NCBI RefSeq assembly: GCF_016757755.1
Contig: NZ_CP068437.1
Coordinates: 4,092,001-4,156,000, forward strand
Source: Shewanella sp. KX20019
GTDB taxonomy: Bacteria; Pseudomonadota; Gammaproteobacteria; Enterobacterales; Shewanellaceae
Length of the DNA stretch: 64,000 bases
Direction of reading: 5' to 3'
Shown here: positions 26,741 to 36,956 of the stretch, in pieces
Layout: each line of letters opens with the position of its first letter
Numbering within the stretch: position 1 is the first letter of the stretch
Program-made: the position numbers and the translations under genes
The notes under the pieces: model-generated
The model's database searches: none
What the model was told of the DNA's origin: nothing
Seen by the model: only the letters and a program-made list of their open reading frames with translations

Positions 26741-29700
26741 ATGGCAACACGTACCCCAACACATGCCCTAAGCCCAACGCCGCATACTCAAGACACTGCA
26801 ACAAAAGTGCTAGCGGTACTAACCCAAAAATTACAGCATGAGATCCTTCTGCTTGATGGTGCAATGGGCACCATGATCCAAGATCGCAAATTTGAAGAGC
26901 AAGACTTTCGCGGTGAACAGTTCAAAGACTGGCATTGCGATGTAAAGGGCAATAACGACATGTTGGTGCTGACTCAACCTGCCGCGATTAAACAAATTCA
27001 TAAAGATTATTTATTGGCTGGTTCCGACATCATTGAAACCAATACTTTCAATGCCACTCGTATCGCCATGGCCGACTACGACATGCAGGAGCATTCAGCC
27101 GCGATTAACCTCGAAGGTGCGCGCCTTGCTCGACAAGCTGCCAACGAAGTTGCAGCACAAACTGGCCGCAGCTGTTTTGTGGCAGGTGTACTCGGCCCCA
27201 CCAACCGCACTTGCTCTATCAGTCCTGACGTGAATGACCCTGGCTTTCGTAATGTCAGTTTTGACGAACTTGTTGAAGCTTATATTGAGTCCATTAACGC
27301 ACTAATAGCTGGCGGCGCCGACATCATCATGGTTGAGACCATTTTCGATACGCTTAACGCTAAAGCGGCACTGTTTGCCATTGAAACCGTATACGACAGT
27401 CAAGGTTTCCGCCTACCGATTATGATCTCCGGCACCATCACCGATGCCTCTGGCCGTACCTTAACCGGACAAACTACCGAAGCCTTCTATAACTCACTGC
27501 GCCATGTTAAGCCCTTGTCGATTGGTCTTAACTGTGCATTAGGACCAAAGGAGCTACGGCCATATGTTGAGGAGCTATCAAAAATCTCTGAGTGTTATGT
27601 GTCGGCCCACCCAAATGCAGGTCTTCCAAATGAATTTGGCGGCTACGATGAAACCCCAGAGCAGATGTCTGAGATCATCGAAGAGTGGGCTGACGAAGGT
27701 TTTTTGAATATCATTGGTGGTTGCTGTGGTAGCACCCCGCAGCATATCCGCGCTATCCGCGATGCCGTGACTCGCCATGATGCGCGCGTATTGCCCGATA
27801 TTCCAGTGGCTTGCCGTTTGTCAGGGCTAGAACCACTTACCATTGATGAAAACTCACTATTTTTAAACGTCGGTGAACGTACTAACGTGACAGGTTCTGC
27901 CAAGTTTTTACGGCTGATTAAAACTGGTGAATATGAAGAAGCGCTTAGTGTCGCCCGAGATCAAGTAGAAAACGGCGCACAGATCATCGATATCAACATG
28001 GATGAAGGTATGCTCGACGGTGCCGAAACCATGCACAAGTTCCTTAACTTAATCGCCTCAGAGCCGGATATCTCACGGGTGCCGATTATGATCGACTCCT
28101 CTAAATGGGAGGTTATCGAAGCCGGGCTAAAATGTATTCAAGGTAAAGGCATCGTTAACTCCATTTCGCTCAAAGAGGGCGAAGAGAAGTTTATCGAGCA
28201 AGCCACACTGGTTAAGCGATACGGCGCCGCGGCGATTGTAATGGCGTTTGATGAACAGGGCCAAGCCGATACCAAGGCGCGTAAAATAGAAATATGCACT
28301 CGTGCTTATAACGTGCTGGTCGACAAAGTCGGTTTTCCGCCAGAAGATATTATCTTCGACCCTAATATCTTTGCCATCGCTACCGGTATTGAAGAGCATG
28401 ACAACTATGCGGTCGACTTTATCGAGGCCACCCGTGAAATAAAACGCACCCTGCCCCACGCGATGATCTCTGGCGGTGTGTCGAATGTGTCGTTCTCATT
28501 CCGGGGTAACAACCCAGTGCGTGAAGCCATTCATGCCGTGTTCCTTTATCACGCGATTCAGGCGGGTATGGATATGGGTATTGTTAACGCGGGGCAATTG
28601 GCGATATATGATGATATTGATGCCGAACTTAAAGAGCGCGTTGAAGCCATTGTGCAAAACCTACCTTGCACTGCGGTTACTAGCAAAGGGGAAGAGACCA
28701 ATAACACCGAACTGCTGCTTGAAGTAGCCGAGAAGTTTCGTGGTGATGGCTCTCAAGCCAATAAGAAGGAAGATTTAGAGTGGCGTAGCAAGCCGGTTAA
28801 TGAGCGCTTAGCCCACGCACTGGTTAAAGGCATTACCGACTTTATCGACCAAGATACCGAAGAAGCCCGCGCGGCAGCCACTCGGCCACTGGATGTGATT
28901 GAAGGGCCGTTAATGGATGGAATGAACATTGTTGGTGACCTATTCGGCTCAGGCAAGATGTTTCTGCCACAAGTGGTAAAATCCGCTCGGGTAATGAAAA
29001 AAGCCGTGGCATACCTCAACCCCTATATTGAACTCGAAAAGACCCCCGGCCAATCCAACGGTAAGATCTTAATGGTCACGGTAAAAGGTGACGTCCACGA
29101 TATCGGCAAGAACATTGTTGGTGTGGTACTGGCCTGTAACGGCTATGAGGTGATTGATCTTGGCGTGATGGTACCGGTTGAGAAGATCATCGAGGTGGCT
29201 AAAGCGGAAAATGTCGATATCATCGGCATGTCAGGGCTTATCACCCCAAGCCTTGATGAGATGGTGCATAACGTTAAGTCATTCCATAAGGCAGGCTTAA
29301 CCATTCCGTCAATTATTGGCGGCGCAACCTGCTCAAAAATTCACACTGCAGTGAAAATCGCCCCGCATTCGCCGACGGGCGCAATCTATATTGCCGACGC
29401 CTCACGCGCTGTGCCTATGGTGTCGAAGCTAATTAATAATGACACTCGCCAAGCGACGATTGATGAAGCCTATGCCGAATACGATGTGATGCGTGAAAAA
29501 CGCCTGTCGCAGACCAAGCGCAAAATCATCACCTCAATTGAAGCTGCGCGTGAAAACCGCTGCCAGCATGACTGGGAAAGCTACACCCCATTTGTACCAA
29601 ATCAATTGGGCCGCCAAGTATTTGATGACTATCCGCTAGAGGATTTAGTCGAACGCATAGACTGGACGCCATTTTTCCGCAGCTGGGAGCTACACGGGCA

Positions 29701-30511
29701 TTTCCCGCGTATTTTAGACGATGAAGTCGTGGGCGAAGAGGCGCGTAAGCTGTTTAATGATGGTAAAGCCATGCTTAAGAAGATCATCGATGAAAAATGG
29801 CTCACAGCTAAAGCGGTGATCGGCTTGTTCCCGGCCAATACTGTTAACCATGATGATATAGAGCTGTACACCGATGAGACGCGTAGCGAACTTGAGCTTA
29901 CGACCCATCACCTGCGGATGCAGATAGAACGCGTAGGTAACGACAACTTCTGCCTAGCAGATTTTGTCGCGCCTAAAGACAGTGGCGTCGCCGATTACAT
30001 GGGCGGCTTTGCCGTCACTGCGGGTCATGGCATCGACGAGCATGTTGCACGCTTTGAAGCAGACCACGATGACTATAGCGCCATTATGCTCAAATGCTTA
30101 GCCGACCGCTTAGCCGAAGCGTTTGCCGAGCGTATGCATGAGCGAGTGCGTAAAGAGTTCTGGGGTTATGCCAGTGATGAGGTACTCGATAACGAGGCAC
30201 TAATTCGTGAAAAATACAAGGGTATTCGCCCTGCACCTGGTTACCCCGCTTGCCCAGATCATACCGAAAAAGGCTTGCTGTGGGACTTACTAAAGCCTGA
30301 CGAGACTATCAACCTTAATATCACCGAAAGCTACGCCATGTTCCCCACCGCCGCGGTATCGGGTTGGTACTTCGCCCATCCTAAATCACGCTACTTTGGC
30401 GTGACCAATATTGGCCGTGATCAGGTTGAGGATTACGCCGAGCGTAAGGGAATGAGTATTGAGGATACTGAAAGGTGGTTGGCACCGGTTTTGGATTATG
30501 ATCCAGAGTAG
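26741..30511 (+). CDS. metH: Cobalamin-dependent methionine synthase MetH
   Basis: 1256 residues; the usual length is about 1230, and the excess is an N-terminal tail. Domains in order: homocysteine-binding barrel (LLDGAMGTMIQ near 37; zinc Cys in GLNCALGP and GGCCGST), pterin-binding barrel (LNVGERTNVTGSAKF near 375), B12 helical cap, B12-binding Rossmann domain (VKGDVHDIGKNIVGVVL, with the DxHxxG lower ligand, near 775), and the reactivation domain (RPAPGYPACPDHTEKG near 1185). It methylates homocysteine with 5-methyltetrahydrofolate. It lies beside the genes that make and import its cofactor. Confidence 0.97.
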   Translation: MATRTPTHALSPTPHTQDTATKVLAVLTQKLQHEILLLDGAMGTMIQDRKFEEQDFRGEQFKDWHCDVKGNNDMLVLTQPAAIKQIHKDYLLAGSDIIETNTFNATRIAMADYDMQEHSAAINLEGARLARQAANEVAAQTGRSCFVAGVLGPTNRTCSISPDVNDPGFRNVSFDELVEAYIESINALIAGGADIIMVETIFDTLNAKAALFAIETVYDSQGFRLPIMISGTITDASGRTLTGQTTEAFYNSLRHVKPLSIGLNCALGPKELRPYVEELSKISECYVSAHPNAGLPNEFGGYDETPEQMSEIIEEWADEGFLNIIGGCCGSTPQHIRAIRDAVTRHDARVLPDIPVACRLSGLEPLTIDENSLFLNVGERTNVTGSAKFLRLIKTGEYEEALSVARDQVENGAQIIDINMDEGMLDGAETMHKFLNLIASEPDISRVPIMIDSSKWEVIEAGLKCIQGKGIVNSISLKEGEEKFIEQATLVKRYGAAAIVMAFDEQGQADTKARKIEICTRAYNVLVDKVGFPPEDIIFDPNIFAIATGIEEHDNYAVDFIEATREIKRTLPHAMISGGVSNVSFSFRGNNPVREAIHAVFLYHAIQAGMDMGIVNAGQLAIYDDIDAELKERVEAIVQNLPCTAVTSKGEETNNTELLLEVAEKFRGDGSQANKKEDLEWRSKPVNERLAHALVKGITDFIDQDTEEARAAATRPLDVIEGPLMDGMNIVGDLFGSGKMFLPQVVKSARVMKKAVAYLNPYIELEKTPGQSNGKILMVTVKGDVHDIGKNIVGVVLACNGYEVIDLGVMVPVEKIIEVAKAENVDIIGMSGLITPSLDEMVHNVKSFHKAGLTIPSIIGGATCSKIHTAVKIAPHSPTGAIYIADASRAVPMVSKLINNDTRQATIDEAYAEYDVMREKRLSQTKRKIITSIEAARENRCQHDWESYTPFVPNQLGRQVFDDYPLEDLVERIDWTPFFRSWELHGHFPRILDDEVVGEEARKLFNDGKAMLKKIIDEKWLTAKAVIGLFPANTVNHDDIELYTDETRSELELTTHHLRMQIERVGNDNFCLADFVAPKDSGVADYMGGFAVTAGHGIDEHVARFEADHDDYSAIMLKCLADRLAEAFAERMHERVRKEFWGYASDEVLDNEALIREKYKGIRPAPGYPACPDHTEKGLLWDLLKPDETINLNITESYAMFPTAAVSGWYFAHPKSRYFGVTNIGRDQVEDYAERKGMSIEDTERWLAPVLDYDPE

Positions 30512-30529
30512 GCAGCCCCTGTGAAGTAA

Positions 30530-30780
30530 AGAGTCCAGCCCTGAGCGGGAGAGTAAACTTGTTTGCTCGGTGACCACAGGTCTAAATGAAAGAATCCAGC
30601 CTTGAGCGGGAGAGTAAACTTGTTTGCTTGGTGACCGCAGGTCTAAATGAAAGAATCCAGCCCTGAGCGGGAGAGTAAACTTGTTTACTCGGTGACCGCA
30701 GGTCTAAAGCAAAGAATCCAGCCTTGAGCGGGAGAGTAAACTTGTTTACTCGGTGACCGCAGGTCTAAAGCAAAGAGTCA
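30530..30780. repeat. 61-base tandem repeat array downstream of metH
   Basis: Four units start at 30530, 30591, 30652 and 30713, and a partial fifth starts at 30774. Each holds GAGTAAACTTGTTTACTC, a palindrome (perfect in units 3 and 4, one or two mismatches in units 1 and 2), then GGTGACCGCAGGTCTAAA. The units are contiguous, without spacers. Confidence 0.9.
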
Positions 30781-31350
30781 TCAGAAGTAATTACGCTAGT
30801 CGCAGACATTGGTCACTTTTAGGATTAAGTGGTTCCAATTGCCTGTGGCAAGCAAATGTGCAGATACTAGCGTGACACGCCGTAAGTACGCCTGACCTGC
30901 TGGGATGGAGGGAATGCCAAATTCAGTATGGAACAGAATTAGCCCTGTAGGCTCAGCCATGACAAATAGCATCTATGCCTCTCGTTCGTAAGCTTGATAA
31001 CTTTGTTATCTCTTACCAGAACATGGACGCTCATTGCAGAAGCTAAAAAGACATGCCTGTTCCATCTCTTCCTTTTTATTTTTGCTTTAAAACATGCCCT
31101 ACCAAGCGGTTAAATAAAAAGCGGTAACTGCATATATCGAAATAAGCGCGACTAATTCCGACTTAACTTTAACGGTTTACTACATTTTACCTATACTTTT
31201 TAAAGATAACTCAATGATAGTTTGATTTGTTTGAAGAAGGGTGAGATTAGCTCCTATTGAAGTGCTGTTTCACAGTGCCAAATATACTTGTGTGATAACT
31301 TTAGCCCCCTTCAGCAAAAGCTAATAAATCAGTTCAACAACGGAGTTAAC
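30781..31350. other. Gap between the repeat array and the DAACS gene
   Basis: 570 bases. The left part (30781-31090) has no frame and resembles intergenic repeat relics. The right part (31100-31350) is AT-rich and must carry the promoter of the symporter gene. I see no definite -35/-10 pair or operator. Confidence 0.4.
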
Positions 31351-32577
31351 GTGGGAATTCGAGATAAAAAATTAATGCACAACATAGGCCTTCAGGTGGT
31401 CATCGCCATGATAATTGGTGCATTAGTCGGTTTTTTCATGGGAGAAGACGCCGCCATATTTGGGCCGCTTGGCACCATATTTATTCATCTAGTTAAAATG
31501 CTCGTCATCCCCTTAGTCGTGGTCTCCATTATTGCGGGTGCAGCCAGCTTAGGTAACAGCCCCTCGGCTGGTAAGATAGGTATTGGTACCTTTACCTTCT
31601 TTATTATCACCTCGGGCATTGCCGTTACACTTGCTCTGGTCATGGGCAATATATTCAAGCCAGGAGCTGGAGTGGACTTTACTGCTCACAGCCAATCACT
31701 AACCCAAATCACCGCAGAGCAAGGAGCACTGCCTAGTGCGATGGATACTCTGATTGGCATGATCCCAACCAATGTATTCGAATCTATGACCTCGGGGAAT
31801 ATCTTGCAGATCTTAGTCTTCTGCATCTTCTTCGGTATCGCCTTGAGTAAAGTGAAAGGCGATGGCGCCAAACCCTTTATCAATGGCCTCAACACTGTCG
31901 TTGAAGCCTTTATATGGATGATCAACTGCGTGATGATCATCGCACCTTTAGGTGTATTCGGTCTGATGGCTGAATCAGTAGGCTCGTTTGGATTTCAGGC
32001 TTTAGAAGTGGTCTTGAAGTTATTCGTGGTGTTTGTGGTGGCGATTCTTATCTACGCCTTCATCTTCTTTCCGTTGATCGTTAAGTTTTTCTCAAACGTC
32101 CCAGCGATGAAGTTTGTCTCGGCGATGAAAAAGCCACAAGCGATGGCGCTGTCTACCGCCTCCTCTATGGCCACTTTGCCCGTCACCATGGAAACCTGTG
32201 AACAGGAGCTCAATGTTTCGAAGGCAACGGCCGCTTTTGTATTACCATTGGGTGCAACCATTAACATGACAGGTAACGCCATCTACTATGGCTTGGTCGC
32301 CATGTTCTTTGCCCAGATGTATCAAATCGACTTAACCATGACAGCCTATGTCGCCATTATCTTCACGTCGACCCTAGGTGCCATCGGTCAAGCGGGTGTA
32401 CCGGGCCCCTCTTTCTTGGTCGTTGCTGTGCTGCTTGCTGCTGGGATCCCGATTGACGGGCTGCCACTGTTGTTCGCCCTAGACCGTATATTTGACATGA
32501 TCCGTACCTCACTGAACATTACCGGCGACGCCGTCTGTGCTGTGGTGATGGATAAGTTCAACCCTGAGCACAAATAG
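31351..32577 (+). CDS. Dicarboxylate/amino acid:cation symporter (DAACS family)
   Basis: 408 residues from a GTG at 31351, chosen because GGAG lies 5 bases before it; an in-frame TTG at 31288 would add 21 unlikely residues. Eight membrane helices and two re-entrant loops are expected. The signatures are ALSTASSMATLPVTM (serine-rich HP1) and GATINMTGNAIYYG (NMDGT-like motif, here NMTGN), then GQAGVPGPSF (HP2). The protein couples Na+ or H+ to uptake of glutamate, aspartate, a C4-dicarboxylate or a neutral amino acid. Which one is not clear. Confidence 0.9.
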   Translation: MGIRDKKLMHNIGLQVVIAMIIGALVGFFMGEDAAIFGPLGTIFIHLVKMLVIPLVVVSIIAGAASLGNSPSAGKIGIGTFTFFIITSGIAVTLALVMGNIFKPGAGVDFTAHSQSLTQITAEQGALPSAMDTLIGMIPTNVFESMTSGNILQILVFCIFFGIALSKVKGDGAKPFINGLNTVVEAFIWMINCVMIIAPLGVFGLMAESVGSFGFQALEVVLKLFVVFVVAILIYAFIFFPLIVKFFSNVPAMKFVSAMKKPQAMALSTASSMATLPVTMETCEQELNVSKATAAFVLPLGATINMTGNAIYYGLVAMFFAQMYQIDLTMTAYVAIIFTSTLGAIGQAGVPGPSFLVVAVLLAAGIPIDGLPLLFALDRIFDMIRTSLNITGDAVCAVVMDKFNPEHK

Positions 32578-32590
32578 CTGATGGCTTAAC

Positions 32591-32664
32591 AGTGCAGGAT
32601 CCCATCCTGCACTGGCTACATGGGTAAAGCGCTTAGTTTGGCGTCAATATGCGTAATATTGACG
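32591..32664. terminator. Two perfect hairpins between convergent genes
   Basis: AGTGCAGGAT (32591-32600) pairs with ATCCTGCACT (32604-32613), and CGTCAATAT (32642-32650) with ATATTGACG (32656-32664). Neither has a strong T-run, so they are stems of probable but unproven terminator function for the symporter and YeeE/YedE genes. Confidence 0.45.
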
Positions 32665-33948
32665 TTACTTCATCACCGCTTGTTGGAAACGATTACCTGC
32701 GATAGCACCGCCAATCAATACCAGTAAATACACCCATCCCGATAATGAGAAATTAGCGATAGGGGTGAACAATGCCCCCACATTACAGCCATTAGCAAAG
32801 CGAGTACCCAATCCCATTAATAATCCCCCTAGAGCAAAAAGCGCTAACTGTTTAGCTGAGTGGTTAATGGCAAATAAAAACTTAAATTTCCCCATAAACA
32901 ACACCGCGATTAAGGCGCCTAAGGCGATAGCAAGGTTTTGCACCGACACACCGTGTTCAAAAAAGGGGGTGGTAAACATCGCTGCTGGTCGCTGGCTTAT
33001 CTCGGTAATGGTGTTTAACTCAACCCCGAAGAACATCAAGCCCTTAGCAAACCAAATACCAAAGGGTGTCGACGCTCCCCAGCCTGAGCCAGTGCTTGCC
33101 ATCATGATGCCAAAAATAACCGCTATGACTAACGCGGTAGTGCGCATTTGCCAGAGGCTGGCAAACCAATTTTGATATGTTTCGCGGCTGAATAATCTGA
33201 AGGGGGTTTCTGCACTGTCTTGATTGCTTTGGCGTTGAATATTTTGACGTACAATCTCACCAGAGACACCCAAATATGAGCCATTGCGGCGGCGATAGTT
33301 TTCATACTTTTTGGCAATAACCACCACGATTAAGGCAAATGTTAGCGTCAATAATATCGACATGAAATAACCATTAAGCGGCGTACCAGCAAACAAGTCC
33401 GGTAAGAAGACGCCTTTACCTTGATAGCTTGCAGATGAAAACCACGAATCAGTTATCCAGCTTTGACTACTTTGTAATGGAAAGCCAAAGAAGACACCAG
33501 CCCCAAAAAACAGCAATGTAGTCGCAGCTCTTGGAACATCACTAACAAACTCTACCATCACGCCTGTTGCGCAGCAGCTTGATAAGCTCATACCTGCGCC
33601 AAACATGATGCCACCGATGAGCAGTCCGGCATTAATGGGGTTAATCCATAAATCATAATGCTGGCTGTCAGAGTTAAGCAGTAAACCTGCATTGATGGCA
33701 GCTGTGACGACAAACATAAACATAAGGGTTTGTAGTAACTGCGTTGAACCACGGCGGTAGGCCCGATTAATACTGCCTGCAAAACCAATGGCTCCTTTGA
33801 CTAAAGCAAAGCCTAAACTGAGGCCTAATAACATCCGCAAAAAGAGCCCATCATTAGCCAATTGCGTTGCGCCAACCACTAACGACAACAGTAAAATTAT
33901 TACGGCCATCACCGCTTGATTCTTATTTATAACCACAACATCTACCAA
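32665..33948 (-). CDS. YeeE/YedE-family membrane transporter of sulfur compounds
   Basis: 427 residues from a TTG at 33948; a GTG at 33936 is an alternative. About ten hydrophobic helices are present. The two conserved cysteine motifs are MSLSSCCATGVMVEF (near residue 127) and FANGCNVGALFTP (near residue 388), where related proteins pass thiosulfate or another sulfur species. The family name is YeeE/YedE (DUF395). No TusA-like partner is adjacent. The exact substrate is not known. Confidence 0.85.
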   Translation of the reverse strand: MVDVVVINKNQAVMAVIILLLSLVVGATQLANDGLFLRMLLGLSLGFALVKGAIGFAGSINRAYRRGSTQLLQTLMFMFVVTAAINAGLLLNSDSQHYDLWINPINAGLLIGGIMFGAGMSLSSCCATGVMVEFVSDVPRAATTLLFFGAGVFFGFPLQSSQSWITDSWFSSASYQGKGVFLPDLFAGTPLNGYFMSILLTLTFALIVVVIAKKYENYRRRNGSYLGVSGEIVRQNIQRQSNQDSAETPFRLFSRETYQNWFASLWQMRTTALVIAVIFGIMMASTGSGWGASTPFGIWFAKGLMFFGVELNTITEISQRPAAMFTTPFFEHGVSVQNLAIALGALIAVLFMGKFKFLFAINHSAKQLALFALGGLLMGLGTRFANGCNVGALFTPIANFSLSGWVYLLVLIGGAIAGNRFQQAVMK

Positions 33949-34261
33949 CTACATTTAGTAACAAATCACAAACATAAAACAAACAAAACGTTATATTTTT
34001 CAAACGCTTTATCGCTCCAGTCATTTAGGTTGGAGATTGTGGTGAATCAGTCTGTTTCTGTCTATCGCTATAGCTTGTTTTAGATAGACCCCTTTGTAAT
34101 AACTCATGCGGTTGTGGTCATTGCAGTAATAACAGACAGTAAAAGACAGGACAGCCGTCACCTTTGGTATCACCACCACAGGGCATTTTCAGTCTGTTGA
34201 TTTATGTCTAATCTTTTCCCGTGAGCGCAGCGCTCTGTGAGTAAAGCGTTCGTCTTCGCCG
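33949..34261. other. Intergenic gap without a gene
   Basis: 313 bases. It must hold the YeeE/YedE promoter (leftward). I see no terminator with a T-run for the monooxygenase side and no frame. Confidence 0.4.
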
Positions 34262-35305
34262 TTATCTGTTTTCTTGGATATGGCTCATCAGGTATTTGGC
34301 ATCTTTCCATACGCCGCCGAGGGTGGCTGAACCGCGGGTGTATAGCCAAGGCAGGCCGATGAAATATAATCCATCGACATCTTTACTAACCCCGCGATAA
34401 TTACTTGGGTAGTTCATTTCATCAAAAGAGATATCTTCAATCCAAAAGAAGTTGGGCTTAAAACCCGTAGCCCAAATGACATTTTTGATGCTGCTGATAC
34501 TGCCTTTTTGAAACTTGATACTGCTTTCATCGGCTGACAATGTTCTGCCCATATGAATCACATTCTCTTTTGCCAACAGTGACTTTACATCAGTACCAAT
34601 CACTGGCTGTACGCCGTTGCTTAACCATTTGCCTATTTTGCTAAAACGGGTAACCGATAAAAAGCCAATCTTAGTGAACCACCACCATAAGGTTTTACCT
34701 AAAAATGATTGTGGGATAGAGGCAATTTTATCGGTACCAGAGAAGTGTACCTTACGTCCGGTATCGGCAATTTCTGATAGAATTTGCACCCCAGAATCAC
34801 CAGCACCAACCACCAAACAATCCCCCTCTTGCAACTGTGCAGGGCTTTTATAGTTTTCACTGTGTAGTTGGGTAATATCTGCTGCGATATCGACATGGCA
34901 AGCGGGAGTATAGGGAGTATGAAAGGGGCCAGTTGCTATAATCAGCTGCTTGGCTTGATAGCTTGCCGTGCCGCTGGTTATCTCAAAAATACCATCTACT
35001 TTCTTTACTGAGGTGATTCTTTGATTGAATTCAATCGGCATCGAAAATTTTTCAACGTAACTTTTTAAGTAGTCTGCCACTTCATATTTATTGGGATAAT
35101 AGCCTTTAGGAAACGGGAACGGCATACCTGGAAGATGGTTGTATTCGGTGGGGGTGAAGAGCTTTAAAGAATCCCAGCGCTTTAGCCAAGGGGCGCCAAT
35201 GTGTTCGTTGGCATCTAAAATTAAGTAGTCTTTGTTATTTTTGGATAAGTTATAAGCCATAGACAGTCCAGACTGACCTGCGCCGATAATGATAAATTCT
35301 TTCAT
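34262..35305 (-). CDS. FAD-dependent flavin monooxygenase-like oxidoreductase
   Basis: 347 residues from the ATG at 35305 (MKEFIIIGAGQSG); an upstream in-frame ATG at 35347 would precede the Rossmann strand by too much. It has an FAD dinucleotide fold (GAGQSGLSMAY at the start), a second NAD(P)-binding fold (VVGAGDSGVQIL near residue 165) and the ATGF motif (VIWATGFKPNFFW near 285). The layout fits single-component flavoprotein monooxygenases (CzcO/TrkA type). The substrate is unknown, and the adjacent YeeE/YedE gene may be coincidental. Confidence 0.85.
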   Translation of the reverse strand: MKEFIIIGAGQSGLSMAYNLSKNNKDYLILDANEHIGAPWLKRWDSLKLFTPTEYNHLPGMPFPFPKGYYPNKYEVADYLKSYVEKFSMPIEFNQRITSVKKVDGIFEITSGTASYQAKQLIIATGPFHTPYTPACHVDIAADITQLHSENYKSPAQLQEGDCLVVGAGDSGVQILSEIADTGRKVHFSGTDKIASIPQSFLGKTLWWWFTKIGFLSVTRFSKIGKWLSNGVQPVIGTDVKSLLAKENVIHMGRTLSADESSIKFQKGSISSIKNVIWATGFKPNFFWIEDISFDEMNYPSNYRGVSKDVDGLYFIGLPWLYTRGSATLGGVWKDAKYLMSHIQENR

Positions 35306-35805
35306 GGTTCCCAAATGCGTACATATTGTTATTATTTTGCGCAGCATTCTAACAGATTACGACATTGAATCTGACGAATGCTAAAAATGATTAACAGTGA
35401 TAGTGTAAAGTCTGCTGTATCGCTTAAGGTAAACAAGAGCTTATGCACACTTAAATATACGGAGGTTCAACCTGCGAACACACTATTAGCCCTGTCTCTT
35501 AGTTACATCTTTATGCTCTAAAATATGCACAAATCAACCATTTATTGAATAGGTACGCACCGCGCTGATCTTGCCTTAATATTTACTGCTTGTTTTACAG
35601 CCAAGATTAAGGTGTAAAGCTAACTTATCGACTATATGGATCACCTTGAAGTCCCTGTTCAGCCGTGCTTTCGGATTTGTGTAGAAGAGTCAGCTATTAG
35701 CCTGTGCAAATGCCCTCATTGGGATTAGCACCACAATTAAAAAATCGATACCGGAAGGCTGATAAGGTTTTTCAAGATAGTGGTTATTCGTCCTTCCCCC
35801 TGATT
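35306..35805. other. 500-base gap with a possible relic of a DUF1289-type gene
   Basis: The only readable stretch starts at an ATG at 35636 and stops at 35726-35728: 30 residues containing QPCFRICVEESAISLCKC. The Cys spacing recalls the start of DUF1289 proteins (PCxxxC...C), but the second CxxC is damaged, the frame closes early and no ribosome-binding site is seen. The rest holds the monooxygenase promoter and nothing else I can name. Confidence 0.3.
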
Positions 35806-36825
35806 TCAATCCTGTTTTTTATCCTCTACTTCACCCTCTTTAAGCTGCTCTGATATTGAGTTACCGATATATTGATGGCTGTTTAAAAGAATAGAGAAAT
35901 GATTTTCGCCAACCACTTTTTGCAGTCTGCTAAGCGCATTTCTTGGCGGATTAGCCTCGGCAAAGGCGATGACTTTCTTGGCATCGAAGGCTTCGTCTTT
36001 GTCACCTATCCATAAATCGTAACCTTGCAGCTGTGTTAGTTGTTCATCAGGCGCTGTAGGCGTCAGCGCATTAGACATATTGACAGTATTAAACGATACG
36101 ATCTTGGGATTATCATCTAAGACCTGTTGCGGAAAATGATACTGCACCGCCTTTGAATGTCCCATGAGTAACCCGCCACTCATCGCATTGGTCACAAAAG
36201 ATGATACGCTGACCGTGGTAAACGAAAACGGCTTGGGTTCATCGTGTTCTGTCTCCGAACGGTAGCCAAAATAGGGGGCAACAAAAAAATAACCATCAGC
36301 AGAGTAGTGTTGCTTCCAGCTTGAATAATTGAGTATTAACCCCGAACCCGATGAATGACCGGCCATATACAGTGGCAAGCTAGGGTAGCGCTGGCGTGCA
36401 TATTCAATGACACTATTGATATCTTGCCACACCTGCTCCTTATCGGGTGCGTCGCCCCTAGGACCTGATGATGAGCCGTGACCACGAATATCAGGTGTGA
36501 ATACCGCAATGTTAAACTCATCCCGCAATCCGGCGCCAATATGGGGGTAAATGAGGCCACTATGGGCACCAGCACCATGATAGAAGATAACTATCGCTTT
36601 CGGTTCGCTGGGTAAGTAAGCCCGTAGCGCTAGCGTTTCACCATCGCTAGCAGTGATATAGTCGAGCGCGGGGAGAGATGCTAAAGGCGCTGTTTTTATT
36701 TCACTAAGAGAGAAAAAATTGCTCGGTGCGTTATCGGCTACAACAGTAGCGCTGTCGCCTGCTAAAGCGGGACTAGCACAGTGTATAAGGCTAGCGAACA
36801 TTAGCTTGAAGGTCATTTTTTTCAT
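35806..36825 (-). CDS. Exported alpha/beta hydrolase (lysophospholipase-like)
   Basis: 339 residues from the ATG at 36825, which begins a signal peptide (MKKMTFKLMFASLIHCASPALA). Alpha/beta-hydrolase features are the oxyanion motif FYHGAGAHSG (near 80), PDIRGHGSSSGPRG (near 110), the nucleophile elbow AGHSSGSG (near 153), an Asp in WIGDKDEAFD and the catalytic His in GENHFSIL. The layout recalls monoglyceride lipase or lysophospholipase-like enzymes. It diverges from the diguanylate cyclase gene. Confidence 0.82.
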   Translation of the reverse strand: MKKMTFKLMFASLIHCASPALAGDSATVVADNAPSNFFSLSEIKTAPLASLPALDYITASDGETLALRAYLPSEPKAIVIFYHGAGAHSGLIYPHIGAGLRDEFNIAVFTPDIRGHGSSSGPRGDAPDKEQVWQDINSVIEYARQRYPSLPLYMAGHSSGSGLILNYSSWKQHYSADGYFFVAPYFGYRSETEHDEPKPFSFTTVSVSSFVTNAMSGGLLMGHSKAVQYHFPQQVLDDNPKIVSFNTVNMSNALTPTAPDEQLTQLQGYDLWIGDKDEAFDAKKVIAFAEANPPRNALSRLQKVVGENHFSILLNSHQYIGNSISEQLKEGEVEDKKQD

Positions 36826-36956
36826 ATTGTTTTCCTGAACAAAGAAATATAACGGCCCCACCCTGTCAATGAAACTTCGTTTGTCTTTAAACACTATTTT
36901 GTACTTGTGCATCTATGTTAATGTTACCGCATAAACAATTGCAACAAATGGATAAC

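Noticed and set aside
30530..30780. 61-base repeats as a CRISPR array
   Set aside because: There are no spacers between units; they are simple tandem copies.
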